Positions 37,537 to 49,708 are shown, counted from the first letter of the stretch. The stretch: 64,000 bases of DNA from Batrachochytrium dendrobatidis JAM81 (GCF_000203795.2 NW_006281102.1:724567-788566); one strand, 5' to 3'. Translations and numbers: made by a program. The notes: generated from the sequence alone by a model not told the origin.

Positions 37537-38783
37537 CTATTTTAAAAAGGTGGGGTCTGCCTTGATCCGACGCTGTGTTGTCAAGTACCAGTCGTGCAGT
37601 GCCTAGTAGTTTGTAAAAATAGTCAGTACCAAGAATCACAAGAGATTACAAAATGAAATACCTTGAGTGGTATGAATGTTGTTCCCCAGTCTAGTCCAAA
37701 CATAGATGTTCCTCCCATTGGCATATTTCCAGCAAAACTGCAGCAGTAATTATACAGATCTACTCATTCAATTGTAATTAGTGTAAATACCATTCACCAA
37801 GACCAAAAAATTACACATACTTTCAAGAAGCTTGTTTGCAATTGTTTCTGCGTCACCGGGTCTGAGTGAGCCAACAATAGAACCTCTGGAAACAACTGCC
37901 ATGCTCGTATCCAAATCAGCACTCAAAGAATGACTTCCAGACGGCAGGGTAGAAACCTGTGCCATAACCTGATCGATTGGCTCGATAGAAATACCCAGCT
38001 TTGCCACAATGGTCGAGACATTGCTAAAGGGTGAAGAATCTGAATCGTCCATCAAGGTATCCATAGATTTAGATATGGTTGTGGATTTTTTACCACCGAG
38101 TTTAAAAATAGCAGATGGTTTTTCATTAGAGATGTGACCCAGCAGTGTCCATACGGGGTTGGCAGTAGATGGCCTGGATGCAGTTATAATAAGATTGCCG
38201 ATCCGATGTATTTGGGTTCATTTAAAAAGTAAATCATTTCAGCTACACTTTTAAAAACAGTCCAGCATACAGCTGCAAAATCAAGTACGATAATAACCAG
38301 TTTATGCACATGATTACCATAAAAAATGGACTGTAGCAGCATATCCTGGAGGAAAAGGCGCAGTGCCGATGAGAAAGACAACCAGATGATTAATAGAGGC
38401 AGCATCTTGCAGCTCAAAAGCATACTAATGGTCAAATGGATTGCATTCAGTTGCTTAATATACAGTAATCCACTCTATGGCCAATGGATCTTCATTTAGT
38501 TCAATTGGAATATCGTACAGTACCTTGGAAGCATCCACTGTTCCAATAAGTGATTGTCGTGAGAAATAAATATGTGCAGTTACAATAAAGTACAAGGGGT
38601 AAGTATTGAATTGCTACTGTACAATGTAGAGCTCATTCGAATGCAGACCTTGTTGCAGATTTGTCTGAACCTAAACCGGTACAATAATGAGCGCATGTTT
38701 TTCAAACAAGAATGAGCATACAAGATCAGATGCGATAATAGTAGATGTCATACCAGTCGTCCAGCAACGATGCAGCCAAACAT
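37537..38783 (-). CDS. OPI10: Hikeshi/OPI10 family protein (Hsp70 nuclear import)
   Basis: Orthologous to Hikeshi, which carries Hsp70 into the nucleus under heat stress in animals, and to fungal Opi10. Exons on the minus strand: 38783-38754, 38670-38649, 38537-38524, 38424-38318, 38173-37791, 37759-37662 and 37602-37537, giving about 239 residues (human 197). Matches: MFGCIVAGRL and VQTNLQQV; YAFELQDAASINHLVVFLIG then APFPPGYAATVHFLW; NPVWTLLGHISNEKPSAIFK; VAKLGISIEPID; and the C-terminal LHDWYLTTQRRI. The first three exons are only 30, 22 and 14 nt. The junction between 37791 and 37759 would need a 31-nt intron and is the weakest call. A Ser/Asp-rich insert (MDTLMDDSDSSPF) lengthens the middle. 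Confidence 0.85.
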
Positions 38784-39469
38784 GATGATAGGAATCGAGA
38801 CAAGAGTCGCAAACTTGTTTGCAATCGAATCTGACGGAACATTCAAATAAAAGTTGAACGGCCATACAAGTTGCACATGCCATGATTGGTGGTAAATTGG
38901 CCCATTCATATTAGTCTATTCATTGAGAAACATTAAACAGAGATACCAAAGTATATAGTAAATACTCGGTTTTCATCAAATCTATTGTACAATACTATGT
39001 CCTTTGAACTCATTAAGCTGACTGGTATTTTTACTAATGATTGACAAAAACAACAGTTGCATTTGTGACATACGATCATTGTTGATTAGAACGCGAGCAT
39101 ATCCGAGATTCGAGTTTAAAACTATAGTTTGATTGTATGAGCATTGTATGAGCAGTGTGTTTTAAACAAGAGTTGAGAATGCCAATTGAAGAAGCAGTGC
39201 AGTCTGTAGTAGAAAAACAACATTTAATCATTGTCTATTCAAAACCAAAATAAAGTCACTCCAGGATAATACAAATGCTCCATTTCTACGTGAATACAAC
39301 TGTAGCTAGTATATGGATATGTAATTCATCGCCTTCAACATTCAGCAGCATATGCTCTAATTGGTAGACTTTTGAACATTACAAAATTCAACCCGTTAAT
39401 CTGATATTGAGTCTTGATGGTTTATCAGCCACAATCCAAACGTTGATTCTTGCTACTACTTTTATCACT
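38784..39469. other. divergent intergenic region holding repeat copy 5
   Basis: A 686-bp region between Hikeshi (-) and the G-alpha gene (+), more than half of it repeat copy 5. Confidence 0.4.
38940..39313. repeat. dispersed TIR-element copy 5
   Basis: It aligns by eye with copy 3: TAATGATTGACA, ACGATCATTGTTGATTAGAA, ATAGTTTGATTGTATGAG, CATTTAATCATTGTCTATTC, and the right end TTTCTACGTGAATACAACTG. The left end is badly diverged and its limit is approximate. Confidence 0.6.
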
Positions 39470-41256
39470 ATGGGGGTCTATCGCCATCATTCTGGCAACA
39501 AGCACGAGCTAAAAGACTCGTCATCTTATCCATTAGCTGATGGTGTTGTTCCGCCAATCCAGGTACAACCCAGAGGTAACTCTCTCGTGCACCAACCACC
39601 AGATGTGCTTTTGACCCAAAGCGTATGTGATGTTGAAGGCTATAGAGACTCGTGGGGACAAATGTAAGATATAATACTATCGTTGCTGCTTGGTAATATC
39701 AGTGCAATGAGTGCTGGTATGCACTCGACAGGTCTAGTAGTGCACTGCTTGATGATCCCGAGTGTTCATGATGGAGTTCGTGGCCTTGTATTGATTCAGT
39801 TGTTTAATTCAAAACCTCACCTATAACTATGCTGGATTATCAGCCTCGATGCCAAGACAATATCAGACGAGATTGATAGGATGCTAGTAGCCGAACGCAA
39901 AGCAAAGCGTCAAGCAGCGGAAGCTCCAACTATGCTTATTCTTGGCAGTGGTGATTCTGGAAAAACCACATTCATCAAAACTCTGCATATTTGTTTAGGA
40001 GGTGGTCTTACTGCCCAACAGAAGCTGCAATACCATCATCAGATGCTGGACAATATTGTAGATTCAATCAAAGCTCTCTTACTGGCTTCGATTGCTCTTG
40101 GATATAAGGTGGAGCCTGTCCAAGCCAAGGTGGGATCTGAATTTCTAAATCGTCGACTATTTATTATTTATTTATAGTCTTGTTTTGTACACACTGCATT
40201 AGCAAATTATGCTTGCTTTTCATCGCCATGGTGCACTTGGACTCTCCCAGCAACATATCGACTATATCAACCAATTATGGAGGCACAAAGGAGTCCAATC
40301 ATGTTGGAAACAGTCGTTCAAGTTTAAGATTCAAGACACATGCGATTAGTAAGTGGATCTATTGCCGCATCTGTATTGCCAAGTGAATACGCTCAATATT
40401 CAGAATCCGTACTGAGTTTTTTAAATATTTAGCTTTTTGGACAACATTCAGACAAAGGCTCAGTTTGGCTACAAGATTACCAATCAAGGTGATTATTTGG
40501 TTTTTATGCATGTAGTACTCAGCTTGTATCTTTTAGCTGCTACACGATCAGTTTATATTGACTCGACGTAAATATAGATGCGCTACACGTGCGTCATGCA
40601 ACAACAACTATAAGCGAATGCGTTTTTGAACAAAACGGAATAACCATGCGGTTCATTGACGTGGCTGGTCAGCGCAGGTTTCGTAAAAACTGGGCTGCTC
40701 ATTTTGACAATGTTGACTCCACGTTGTTCATCACATCCGTTTCATCATATGACCAAGCTCTTGAAGAAGATAAAACCGTCAATCGCATGTCAGACTCCAT
40801 TCAACTATTTTCCGAGCTTGCAAGCAACATTTATTTGAAAAACAAGGCCTTGATTGTATTTTTAAACAAGACAGATCTGTTAAAAAAAAAGTTGCGATAT
40901 ACCAAACTGCAAGAGTATTTTCCTGGATATCACGGTGAGTAAAAAGTAGGTTGTGTTTTGTTAAGTAATTCTAATTACTGCTTTTACATTCAACAATCAG
41001 GCGGAAATGATCCTATATCTGTAATTGATTATTTTAAAAAAGAGCTTGGAACAAAAGTTCGCACCCGTAAAGATCGTGTGTATATGCATGCTACCTGCTG
41101 TACTTCCGAAACGGCCATTTCCTTTCTTGTTGCTACCACTACGTAAGTCTACTTGTTAATATAAAAGTCGATATGACTGTTTTTAGATTGACTTTACTGG
41201 CTATACATAGGGACGTGTTGATTAAATCTAGACTAGATCGTCATGGCCTACTTTGA
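39470..41256 (+). CDS. divergent heterotrimeric G-protein alpha subunit
   Basis: A signalling GTPase acting at the plasma membrane. Seven exons in phase: 39470-39663, 39844-40129, 40203-40348, 40433-40488, 40578-40934, 41001-41142 and 41211-41256, giving 408 residues (canonical about 350). It starts MGVYRH, so Gly2 could be myristoylated; an extension of about 60 residues precedes the usual region. G1 reads GSGDSGKTT (canonical GAGESGKST) at 99-107; the switch I arginine is in HVRHATTTISE; G3 reads DVAGQRRFRKNW (canonical DVGGQRSERKKW), keeping the catalytic Gln but changing the preceding Gly; G4 is FLNKTD; G5 reads ATCCTSET (canonical TCATDT). The C-terminus VLIKSRLDRHGLL has no Cys at -4. 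The fold and all five G boxes are recognisable, so it is likely functional but fast-evolving. Receptor class cannot be assigned. Confidence 0.88.
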
Positions 41257-42225
41257 TCATATACCAGCATAATGTCTCTTGAAGTATTGAATTGTTTTGA
41301 TTATTACACAAATCTTTATGCTCTTTTCACCAAATCATATCGATTATATTTTCTTGAAATGGCTATATTTGGGATAGCTTGGAAAATAAACAATCTTGCT
41401 ACCACGTGAGACTGATGTATATGAACAAAATCGTCATCCACCATCGAGTCCAATAGTTATAGAATGTTTTGAATTGAAATAATACTGTAAATGGATTTCA
41501 AACATATAATTCATGGCTTGTCAAATTTTTAGTTTGTGGAACAGCAGAGAGATTATTAACTGGGACATGACCCATTTTGCAGTCAGGTATCTTCATTGCC
41601 ACTATTTTCAATAAACAATGTCCGACATCTTATCTCGAGTGCAAAATCATTGAAGCACCTGTGCAATGACGCGTGCATGTGATGGACGCGTTTAGTAAGC
41701 CCTTTAAAAATTCACATTGTCGGACATTCCATTAATAATAAAATTGGCATTACGGAAAGCCATGTATTGAATCACTGGTTACAAGCCATCACTACACATT
41801 CAATCAAATAAGCTAAAACTGGAAAGTATTATGGATGTTAAAGTAAACGACTATTTCCAGTGGAATAAAAACAATATTGAAGCATGTGCAGTGGACACTA
41901 TTTTGTCTATTTACTCGGAATCCAAGTATGGAAATGCACTCTTGAGATTTGGTTTATAGCAAATTAGGATCGAGCCTCGTTACTATAACAAAATCGTTGA
42001 TGGATGAAAAATGAAGTTTTCAGACAAAATCAATACTTTGGAATTTTCGTACTGTAGTAAAACTTATCATTTGTCAAAGGCAGCTAAAGAATAGCTGCTC
42101 TATTGTACTGCAATAAGACTGAAATAGTACAGGTATGGATTGATGTAAATATGGATTGTAATGCACTTGATATGGTTTTGGCTATATTGGACTTGCAACA
42201 ATACATGTCAAGAAATGCCTGCATC

Positions 42226-42264
42226 TGCCTTTGAGCTGTTTCCAATTTGGATAGCTCAAAGGCA
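42226..42264. repeat. perfect 12-bp hairpin
   Basis: TGCCTTTGAGCT at 42226-42237 pairs exactly with AGCTCAAAGGCA at 42253-42264, leaving a 15-nt loop. Confidence 0.8.
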
Positions 42265-42280
42265 TGTCCTTTTATGGTTT

Positions 42281-42344
42281 TTGAGTGCAATCATCAAGAG
42301 TAGGTTGGGATTGCACTCAAAGAGTAGGTTGTGATTGCACTCAA
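42281..42344. repeat. 24-bp tandem duplication with an inverted 12-mer
   Basis: The unit starting AGAGTAGGTTG and ending GATTGCACTCAA occurs at 42297-42320 and 42321-42344 with one mismatch. The last 12 bases of each unit are the exact reverse complement of TTGAGTGCAATC at 42281-42292, so either copy can form a stem with it. Confidence 0.8.
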
Positions 42345-44097
42345 AGATCACCTTGGCATTTGCCTACCAAAGCAGGCTTTTTAGTCTTGCAGCATCTATG
42401 AGACGTTCAAGTGTAATTGCAGCACCAAGAGTGATGTTGATCTTGGCTTAACCGCCATCTCTTCAGTGAGACATTTTGAAAGTCTCACTAGGAAACATCG
42501 ACGTCATGAGGAAGCTGTGCTGGAGTGTGCTGGGTCCTGTTGATAGCAGGTGCCTCAGCCGTGTGAACATCTTGAATTATGCCCATAATCGAATTTGGTC
42601 AATTCGAATCTGGGAATCGAGTTAATTCTTGTATTCGACACATCCATCTACACTCTTCTACTGGCTTTGCATATTGTTCAATATCCTGCTTGTAGTGTTT
42701 TTAACCAAAGCTACTGTTTGTAATTAGCTAGGTAAGCCAGTACTGGTTTAGCACGACCACGAATTTCATTGGCATTAGTTGTAGCTCAAACACACCTGCA
42801 ATCTTATTGTCTGGGTTGTGGTATCGGAATAATTGCTGTAATATACAATTATATTCGCTAGATCACGCCAATACGGCCATTTGCTACTGAACTATACTCC
42901 TATTGCAGCTCATCTCGACCTTTAGATAGTCAACTTGCGTGAAGCTTTGGTTTGCTTCTAATCTCTTGTTTTTGCAAGCCGTACATATCTGTACCTTCTC
43001 CAGTGGTTTTAGTCGTCTGCGGCTTGGTCACATTTGGTACCGCTATATATATCTACCCACTTGATACTTAATCTGCTCTGGATTAGCTACTTGCACTCCA
43101 CAATCTTTCTGTAGGTGCTTATATTGTTTGTATCTATGACCACTGTATACACTTACCCCATACATAGTTATATTACCCCCCTATGATTTGTTGCTGTCTC
43201 CGCTTTTTATTGGATATCCCTATGGAAGCGAAGCTTCAACTGCGCCTCGTGTACAACTCAAGTTTCTTTTTTTCCTCTATTCGACCTTGCCACCCACTCT
43301 ACTGCAATGCTATCTCTGTCCAAGTGCTTGCTTGAATTGATACCGCATCATTTACACCTTGTTTTCGAGCCTTCCTAAATTCCACTGGCTAAATGCTTAT
43401 CTTACGCCAAGCTATTCCAATATATCTTGCTTAATCGTGTCTGGCTATACATTATTTGGCCAGATACAAAATTTTCATGACTTGCCCATATGATTTCGAC
43501 AAGTTTCGTTATCTTGGCAATCGTCGTCAAAAGTAGATATTTTTTCTTCTTTGCACCTAGTTTGGCCAGCCTGTGACTCTTTCTTTTATCGTTCAATTCC
43601 TCTTTTACTTTATATTTACACATTTGTTTACCAATATATAGCTCTAATCACTAATCGAGTTCAAGTAGTCTGTGCAGCGCTGCTTTGAGATTGTCTAGGA
43701 AAAGGGTAAGCAAGCCATTTTAAAACCTAGCTATAGTCAACAACTTATATATCCCTCATCTACCATCCGATTGAGTTGGGTTCTGCAAGATGATATGCAA
43801 GAATGGCCCATGCTAGGCTATTTTGGCAAAATTCAGAACCAACCGATCCAATTCTTCAATCCCTCGCGTTTATTTCATCGAATCAACCCCGCAGTCTTTT
43901 ATAAGCCTGATCTTTGTTTTTGTTCGTTTGCAACTCCAATTGAATATTTGGCTGAAAGGGTTGAACACGACTTTTGAGCCAAACATTAAAACTTACGCAT
44001 CGCATTCAAGTTCCCTATTGCCATCGGCTTTTATAAACCAACAACTTTTTGACCTTGCCACTCACCACTAATCTATTTAGAATCGTGAGATCCTGTT

Positions 44098-47000
44098 ATG
44101 CCCCCACATACACAGTACGGTGCTGGCGGTAGTCGCCGTCCACATTTCTACCCTGACAAAATGTCATATAGCAAGGCCGGTGCTCAAGGTAAGCTATTTG
44201 CACTCACCATATGTTTTGGTATTTGGGGTTGAGCTGCACACAAGACTATTTTTCTAAACGGCAAGAGTCGGATTACTCACGCTCTTTAAATTTTGATTCT
44301 GTCCTTTTCAACCATAGCCTCTAATGCATCCAACAATGTCGTCTCTGCTCTACCTGCTCTGTGCGCCATTGACACTGCTACAAGTACACACAGTCTTTCA
44401 AAAAAATTAACTCGAGCCTCTGTCTCGCCAATACGTACTTTGTCTGATTGCCATCCACAGCAGATCTGCTTGTCTGCTATACCATTAAATGAACTTTCTT
44501 CGCCCCCCGCCGTCAACAATCGGCAATCCAACACACTATGCAAGTCGTATTCTGCCATTCACTCCACCATGCCCAATACTGCTTCAACCTATGCCTCGGT
44601 TGCTCCAGCCTCTCCTTCCAGTCTGATTGGCGCAGATGATCGCTGTGCATTTGATGAGGACGAAGACTATGAGAATCAAGAGCCTTCTAGCGCTTACTCC
44701 CCGCGTGCATTATCATTGCCTGGCTCTTCATCATGGCTCTATAAAGATGGCAGTGGATATTGCAATGAGATTGTTCATACCCCTGTTCGTCACACTGCGG
44801 GCCGTCGCCGAAGCCTCGCCAACTCCGCCTTGGTCAATGTAAATGTATCGACAGCAGCAAAATCCAGCACCATTTCCAGACGCCTGCCAACACGCTCTCC
44901 ATACGACTCGTCTGAACTGGACATACTGATGGATCACATGGTGCATCCTTCAGATGTACTTCAACCACCCCATCGGCAATCGGCGCAACAATCAAGGGTC
45001 ACAAATTGTGTTCAAAATCAAGCAGCCTGCTCTACTTTTTACAACAACAGTGTTACATGCGCAAGCTCCGAACAGGGAAAAGCCAGCCCAGTCACTCATT
45101 GTGCACTTGTTTTACCAAAAGATATGTCTGAGATGGATACTGACGACTATGGCTGTGCGCTGGCGGATAGCGATGGAAACAGCGAGGCGGACAGTCTCAC
45201 ATCTACAGATGATGATGCAGAAACAGCTGTGAATGACGTTTCCATGTCTAGTTCTTGCTTGGATAAATCGTATATAATGTCTTTACTAGAAGATGCACCC
45301 ACGGCTGTTGTAAACACCACCTCCACTTCATTTTACGAAGATGATTTAGATACTGGCTACGATCATGACGATTTTGAAATGGACTGTACCTTTATGGATG
45401 GATTACTTATTTCCGGATCTTTATCATCTTCTTTGACGCCATCATTGGAGCAAACCAAGGTTTTTTGTTCTACTCCGTGCACAAAGCGAGAATCCAATGC
45501 GTCCATGGTGACGGTAGACAAAGCGGCAGGGCCACGAACATCAATATCTTCCATAACTACCCTTCGACGAGACTCTATAGATCCTTCTGATCAGTCATCT
45601 GTGTACCAATATGATTCGCTGGATTGGTCTGGTCTTCCAGAAATTTTATCTATTATTGACGATTCAGACTTTGTCATTAGCCCTCATTTGTCCTATCGAG
45701 ATCTTATTGATGAAATGGATAAGACTGATGATGATGCAGTGAACCATTGTTCCAAAAACCATGGTTTATCCGCCGAGTATGATTTAAGCACCACGAGACT
45801 TGATTTGGACCGGCAAACGAATCGATCTTCCAACTCTCAATCACAAAATGGTGAGAGGAAATTTGTACATTCATGCGTCTCTGATCTCTCTCAATCTTCA
45901 TTAAATAAGAGCCTCGAGTCGAAAAGCCAACAGTCTGCTTCAGATCATGTGGGTTTGCATAGCGGAGTTTGGGAATTGAGCGACAGTGTAACGACAAACT
46001 ATAAACCCCACTGCACCAACAGTATTGTAGCAAAACGACCAAGGAATGATGATTTAAATGGAGATTGTACAGAGTCGGGCGTTCGACCCGTTCGTCGTCG
46101 TCATCAGCTGCATTCAGCGCAGACTACTCATCAACATCACTCGTGGTCTATCACTGCTCAATCGCTGCCCTCCGATCTCACAGTTGATAAATCTTTACTT
46201 TCATCTGGTCTCTGTCCTGACAAAAGCTCATGTGACTCGACAGCACTAGCTAAACCAGCCCTGAGCTATTTAGATGATAGTGCATGTCTGCTGGAATTAT
46301 TTGGGCCAGATACGGCAGATTTAACTAAATTGGTTGCTGATTCTTCTCTCAGTGGTAGCATACCTCTGGATATTACATATGTCCCGCCATGGTGTAAGTG
46401 TTGCTTATTTTTCTATTTGCAGAATGGTGATTGGTTACTAAACAGTTTTTGCATTCCCTTTGAATTTTATTAAATATTTGGACACTCTGCTGGCGGGATT
46501 TATCGAACACGTGTCATGTTACAAACTGTGTATTGATACAACCTGATTATATTCAACAGATCAACCATCATCGCCATTGGCACAACCATGTATTTTGCTT
46601 GAAACTGATAGGGCGACCACATCTGGTACCACTCGCTCTCTGTGTGCAGTATGTGCAAAAACTCCTACGAAAGCTGCTTCGTTGTGCTGCCAACAGGTTG
46701 GACAGCAACTGTTTAGTGAACTATTGGCTATTGCAGTTGCTAAGCCGCGACATCAGCAAATCGTTACAGAGGCTCTTCAAGACATCATGACCTGCAATAT
46801 TTCTGATCAGTCGTTATTAGCATCATCTTTGCTGGTTCAACCTTCTTTGCCACAACTCTCAACATCTACGCCATCTCCGAAATCAAGTGCTTTAAAAAAT
46901 ATGAACCTTCACAATAATATAGCGACAGCTACACATATCCTAACAACCCATACATCCAGCAAGCCAGCTTCGCCCACAATGTCCCTATACAATCGATCCA

Positions 47001-47302
47001 ATGCATCTTTTTCTTCGGAAACTATTTTGACACATCTGTTACCCACTCCTGCACAAGCTTCCAATAATTTTTGGCTGCCGTTTACCTCGTCTCAACTATA
47101 CCAGCATATTCAGCCATATATCCCCAACATTGCATTTCCCTCCGCGTATTCTCGATTCAACTACGTTGAAAATACCGAAGTGGATAGTTGGATTCAAATG
47201 CCTGACAATATCGAAAAGATCAGATGCAGTCCATCCAAGGTTATTTCCAAGAATTTCCAAGACCATACATATACACGTCAGTCAAGGAGACTTGATGTTT
47301 AA
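44098..47302 (+). CDS. large Ser/Asp-rich protein of unknown function
   Basis: Three exons in phase: 44098-44188, 44318-46393 and 46560-47302, giving 969 residues. The family is not recognised. The N-terminus is MPPHTQYGAGGSRRPHFYPD. The protein is rich in Ser, Thr and Asp with many acidic patches (DEDEDYENQE, EMDTDDYGCALADSDGN, STDDDAETAVND), and basic patches such as RPVRRRHQLHS and AKRPRND that could be nuclear signals. A short Cys cluster, LCAVCAKTPTKAASLCC, lies just after the last intron. No catalytic domain or membrane segment is visible; most of it is predicted disordered. A transcriptional or cell-cycle regulator is possible but is only a guess from composition. The first exon and its GTAAGC donor are well placed, so the gene model is better supported than any function. 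Confidence 0.7.
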
Positions 47303-48098
47303 ATTTTAAAAGGGGTTTTAAACCTCATGGTTTATACCAGTGCTTACTTTTCAAACATTCAAATACAACGCCTTGTCTATATTGGATGTCTGATGGCTTT
47401 TGCCGAATACATTTTTTGAGAATTCTATCTATACTTTTTTGTCCAGACTCCGTTTTTCATTTGATTGCGTCTCAGCCTTTTGGTTGCTTATAAGAATAGG
47501 ATGCTTTAATTATCCAAACCCGACTCTTCATAAAACACAGTTCATATCTCACTACCGATCCATGTCTATTTCCACTTTATCCAGCACATCTCTTATTCTA
47601 TAGTTTTGACAGCCAATGCTTTGAAGTTGCCATAAGCTGTAATTTGTTTTGGTGTGATGGGATTGCTTGACTTGATGCACACCAAATCTACATTTTCCTT
47701 TTTGATTTTCGTTTCCTATTGAGCTTGCTTGCCACTACACTCTATCTCATTGTTTTGGTCTTGACGAGGTAAATTTGTTGCTCCCCTTGCACAGACTCAA
47801 CCTTGGTCTCTAGTGGCTGGTTGACTATTTCGAATTATATATAAAAAATACACCAGTTTAACCGTTTGCAAGATCTGTTATATTGTTCGAGTTGGTTTAT
47901 TTGAATAAAATGGCCACATTAGATGACATACAATAGCCCATACTTGAGAGTCTTGGATGAACTTGAAATATAATGACCGAATTTCAGATTCAATATTTTC
48001 GACTTTGGCCTGAAACTCTTTGTTTGCACGGCTTCACCATTCCGATGATTCTCTTGGATAAAACCAACCAACAGCAACCTATCCAATATAACCTGTAG
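47303..48098. other. intergenic
   Basis: About 800 bp, pyrimidine-rich on the + strand. Only short frames without features. No repeat copy or RNA gene is recognised. Confidence 0.4.
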
Positions 48099-49309
48099 AT
48101 GCCGCCAAAACCAAACAAAAAATATCAGCAGAGACGCAAGCATGCTCGAAGAAGGTTTCATCGCCAACGACTTGCCCGTACTCGTCAAGGTTCAGTAGAT
48201 CGAGTCATTTCCTGCAGTTGATGGCCAAACTGACTAAAGTTTTGCTTGAACCATAGAGGAACCGGCTATTTATAGCGATCCCTTTTGTCCCATCTCTGCT
48301 GAAGAGACTGCCAAACGGTACATGACAAAACTGGATTACTGTCAATGCTTAACCTCGATGCTTACCAACATGGTGTTTTATGAACATTGATTAGAAGCGA
48401 GCAAGAGAAGATCTGGCTGCAGCGAGAGGCTGAATATGAATCAAACCGACTTTTAAAAGAATCGAAAGAGCGAGCTGAATTAGACCGACTACAGCGAATC
48501 AAGGTAGAAAGTGATCTTGGTCATTTCAACTCGACTCTAGTTTCTATCGAGTGTATTGACCGAGACTGATTCTAGTTATTTTGTATCTTTAACTGCCCAT
48601 GATTTAGGACAATTGGGGGAATAAATTCAAATCACTGAAGGTGGCCATACAAGCAGTTAAACAGTCGGAGCCTGTTTTAATCACTATTCCAGCATGCAAT
48701 GGGCTGACTCAATCCATACTGCCATCTATGGCCGAGATTAAACCTATTCGAGATGCATTTGCAATGTCTGCTCACCCATCACTACCAGCAGCATTTCCCA
48801 AAGCAAATAAACCAATACGCAGTGAGATTGCACACTTATCACTCATTATGCAATCTAACCGGCTAAAAATCTCCTCGGATACAGCATACAATGAGTTTAA
48901 AGAAACTCTGGTTGAGACTGGATCAGAACCGTGTTCATCCTCAACTAAAGATGTAGTCATACACACAGCTCAAGAAATCAGCAAGGAGTCAAAACCTGAA
49001 TCTGTGGAGCTTGTTGAACTTGTCGAGCCTAAACCAAGAGTCACTAAACGTTCAAGATCGAGGTCGCCGCGCAGAAGAGATTCAAGAAACACAAAGCCTC
49101 TATCCAAGCATTCCAGATCTGACTCATTGAACTACAGACATCGCAAGAAACATCGGACATCTGATTCGTCCATCTCAAACACAGAGCACGGTTCCTCTCG
49201 AAAAAGTAGTCGATACCATTCACGCAAAAATGACAATCATAGCGAGCACTATCGTCACCACAGATCATCACACCGGTCTAGATCACCGCAGTACCGACAC
49301 AACCGATAA
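48099..49309 (+). CDS. SR-like protein with ZRSR2-type N-terminus but no zinc fingers or RRM
   Basis: Four exons in phase: 48099-48189, 48257-48317, 48395-48503 and 48608-49309, giving 320 residues. The N-terminus (PNKKYQQRRKHARRRFHRQR) and the helical segment QEKIWLQREAEYESNRLLKE resemble the start of ZRSR2/Urp, the U2AF35-related splicing factor (human KKYRAALKKEKRKKRRQELA and RLHEEWLLREQKAQEE). The C-terminal 90 residues are an RS domain (KRSRSRSPRRRDSR, HHRSSHRSRSPQYRHNR). The two CCCH zinc fingers and the central UHM/RRM expected between them in ZRSR2 are absent; instead there are about 150 residues of unremarkable sequence. It may be a reduced ZRSR2 relative or an unrelated SR protein with a similar coiled region. 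A role in pre-mRNA splicing is inferred from the RS domain alone. Confidence 0.65.
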
Positions 49310-49708
49310 ACATCTTCATGCATGATAATGTATATACAGTGCTATCATCAAACTAACTTGGATTGCCAATACTCTGCAAAGCAATAATTCACATTACGAT
49401 TGAAATGGACATGGCCAACAGCACTAAAACTAAGATATGGACACACTGAAACAATTTGGAAAATATGGTTTTTATAAAGCATCCAGTGGGCACAATAGAC
49501 TTAAACTGAAATTTCCTTGACAGCCTAATATTATCAATTATAAAAAAATTAATTACAATTAGATTCAGTCACCAATGATAGTCATTGCTATCCACATAAA
49601 AGTGCTACACATTATGTATATTCTGTGCACATAGCATTGCATCAACCTCCATCATGAGTCATAGACTAGTGTGGTATTCAAATGATATGAGACTTGTCGA
49701 TCCCCACT
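49310..49708. other. convergent intergenic
   Basis: A 400-bp region between the SR-like gene and TOM22. On the minus strand 49524-49501 could be an 8-codon terminal exon of TOM22. The stretch near 49575-49600 (GCTATCCACATAAAAGTGC) weakly resembles the end of the dispersed TIR element. Confidence 0.35.

Larger units (their letters stand above)
41257..44097. other. gene-poor 2.8-kb stretch with short inverted and tandem repeats
   Basis: No frame here shows homology or a consistent exon chain. It holds a pair of inverted 11-mers (AATGTCCGACA 41617-41627 and TGTCGGACATT 41718-41728), hairpins at 42226-42344, and pyrimidine-rich DNA towards 44097 that probably includes the promoter of the next gene. 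Some stretches around 42.7-43.0 kb on the minus strand faintly resemble decayed retroelement protein, but I could not support this. Confidence 0.45.

Noticed and set aside
42600..43050. Minus-strand fragments resembling retroelement integrase or gag-pre-integrase
   Set aside because: Only very short stretches look suggestive, with many stops and no order of motifs; chance similarity cannot be excluded.
49575..49600. A seventh TIR-element end
   Set aside because: Only about 15 positions resemble the element end and no internal blocks follow; too weak to list as a copy.
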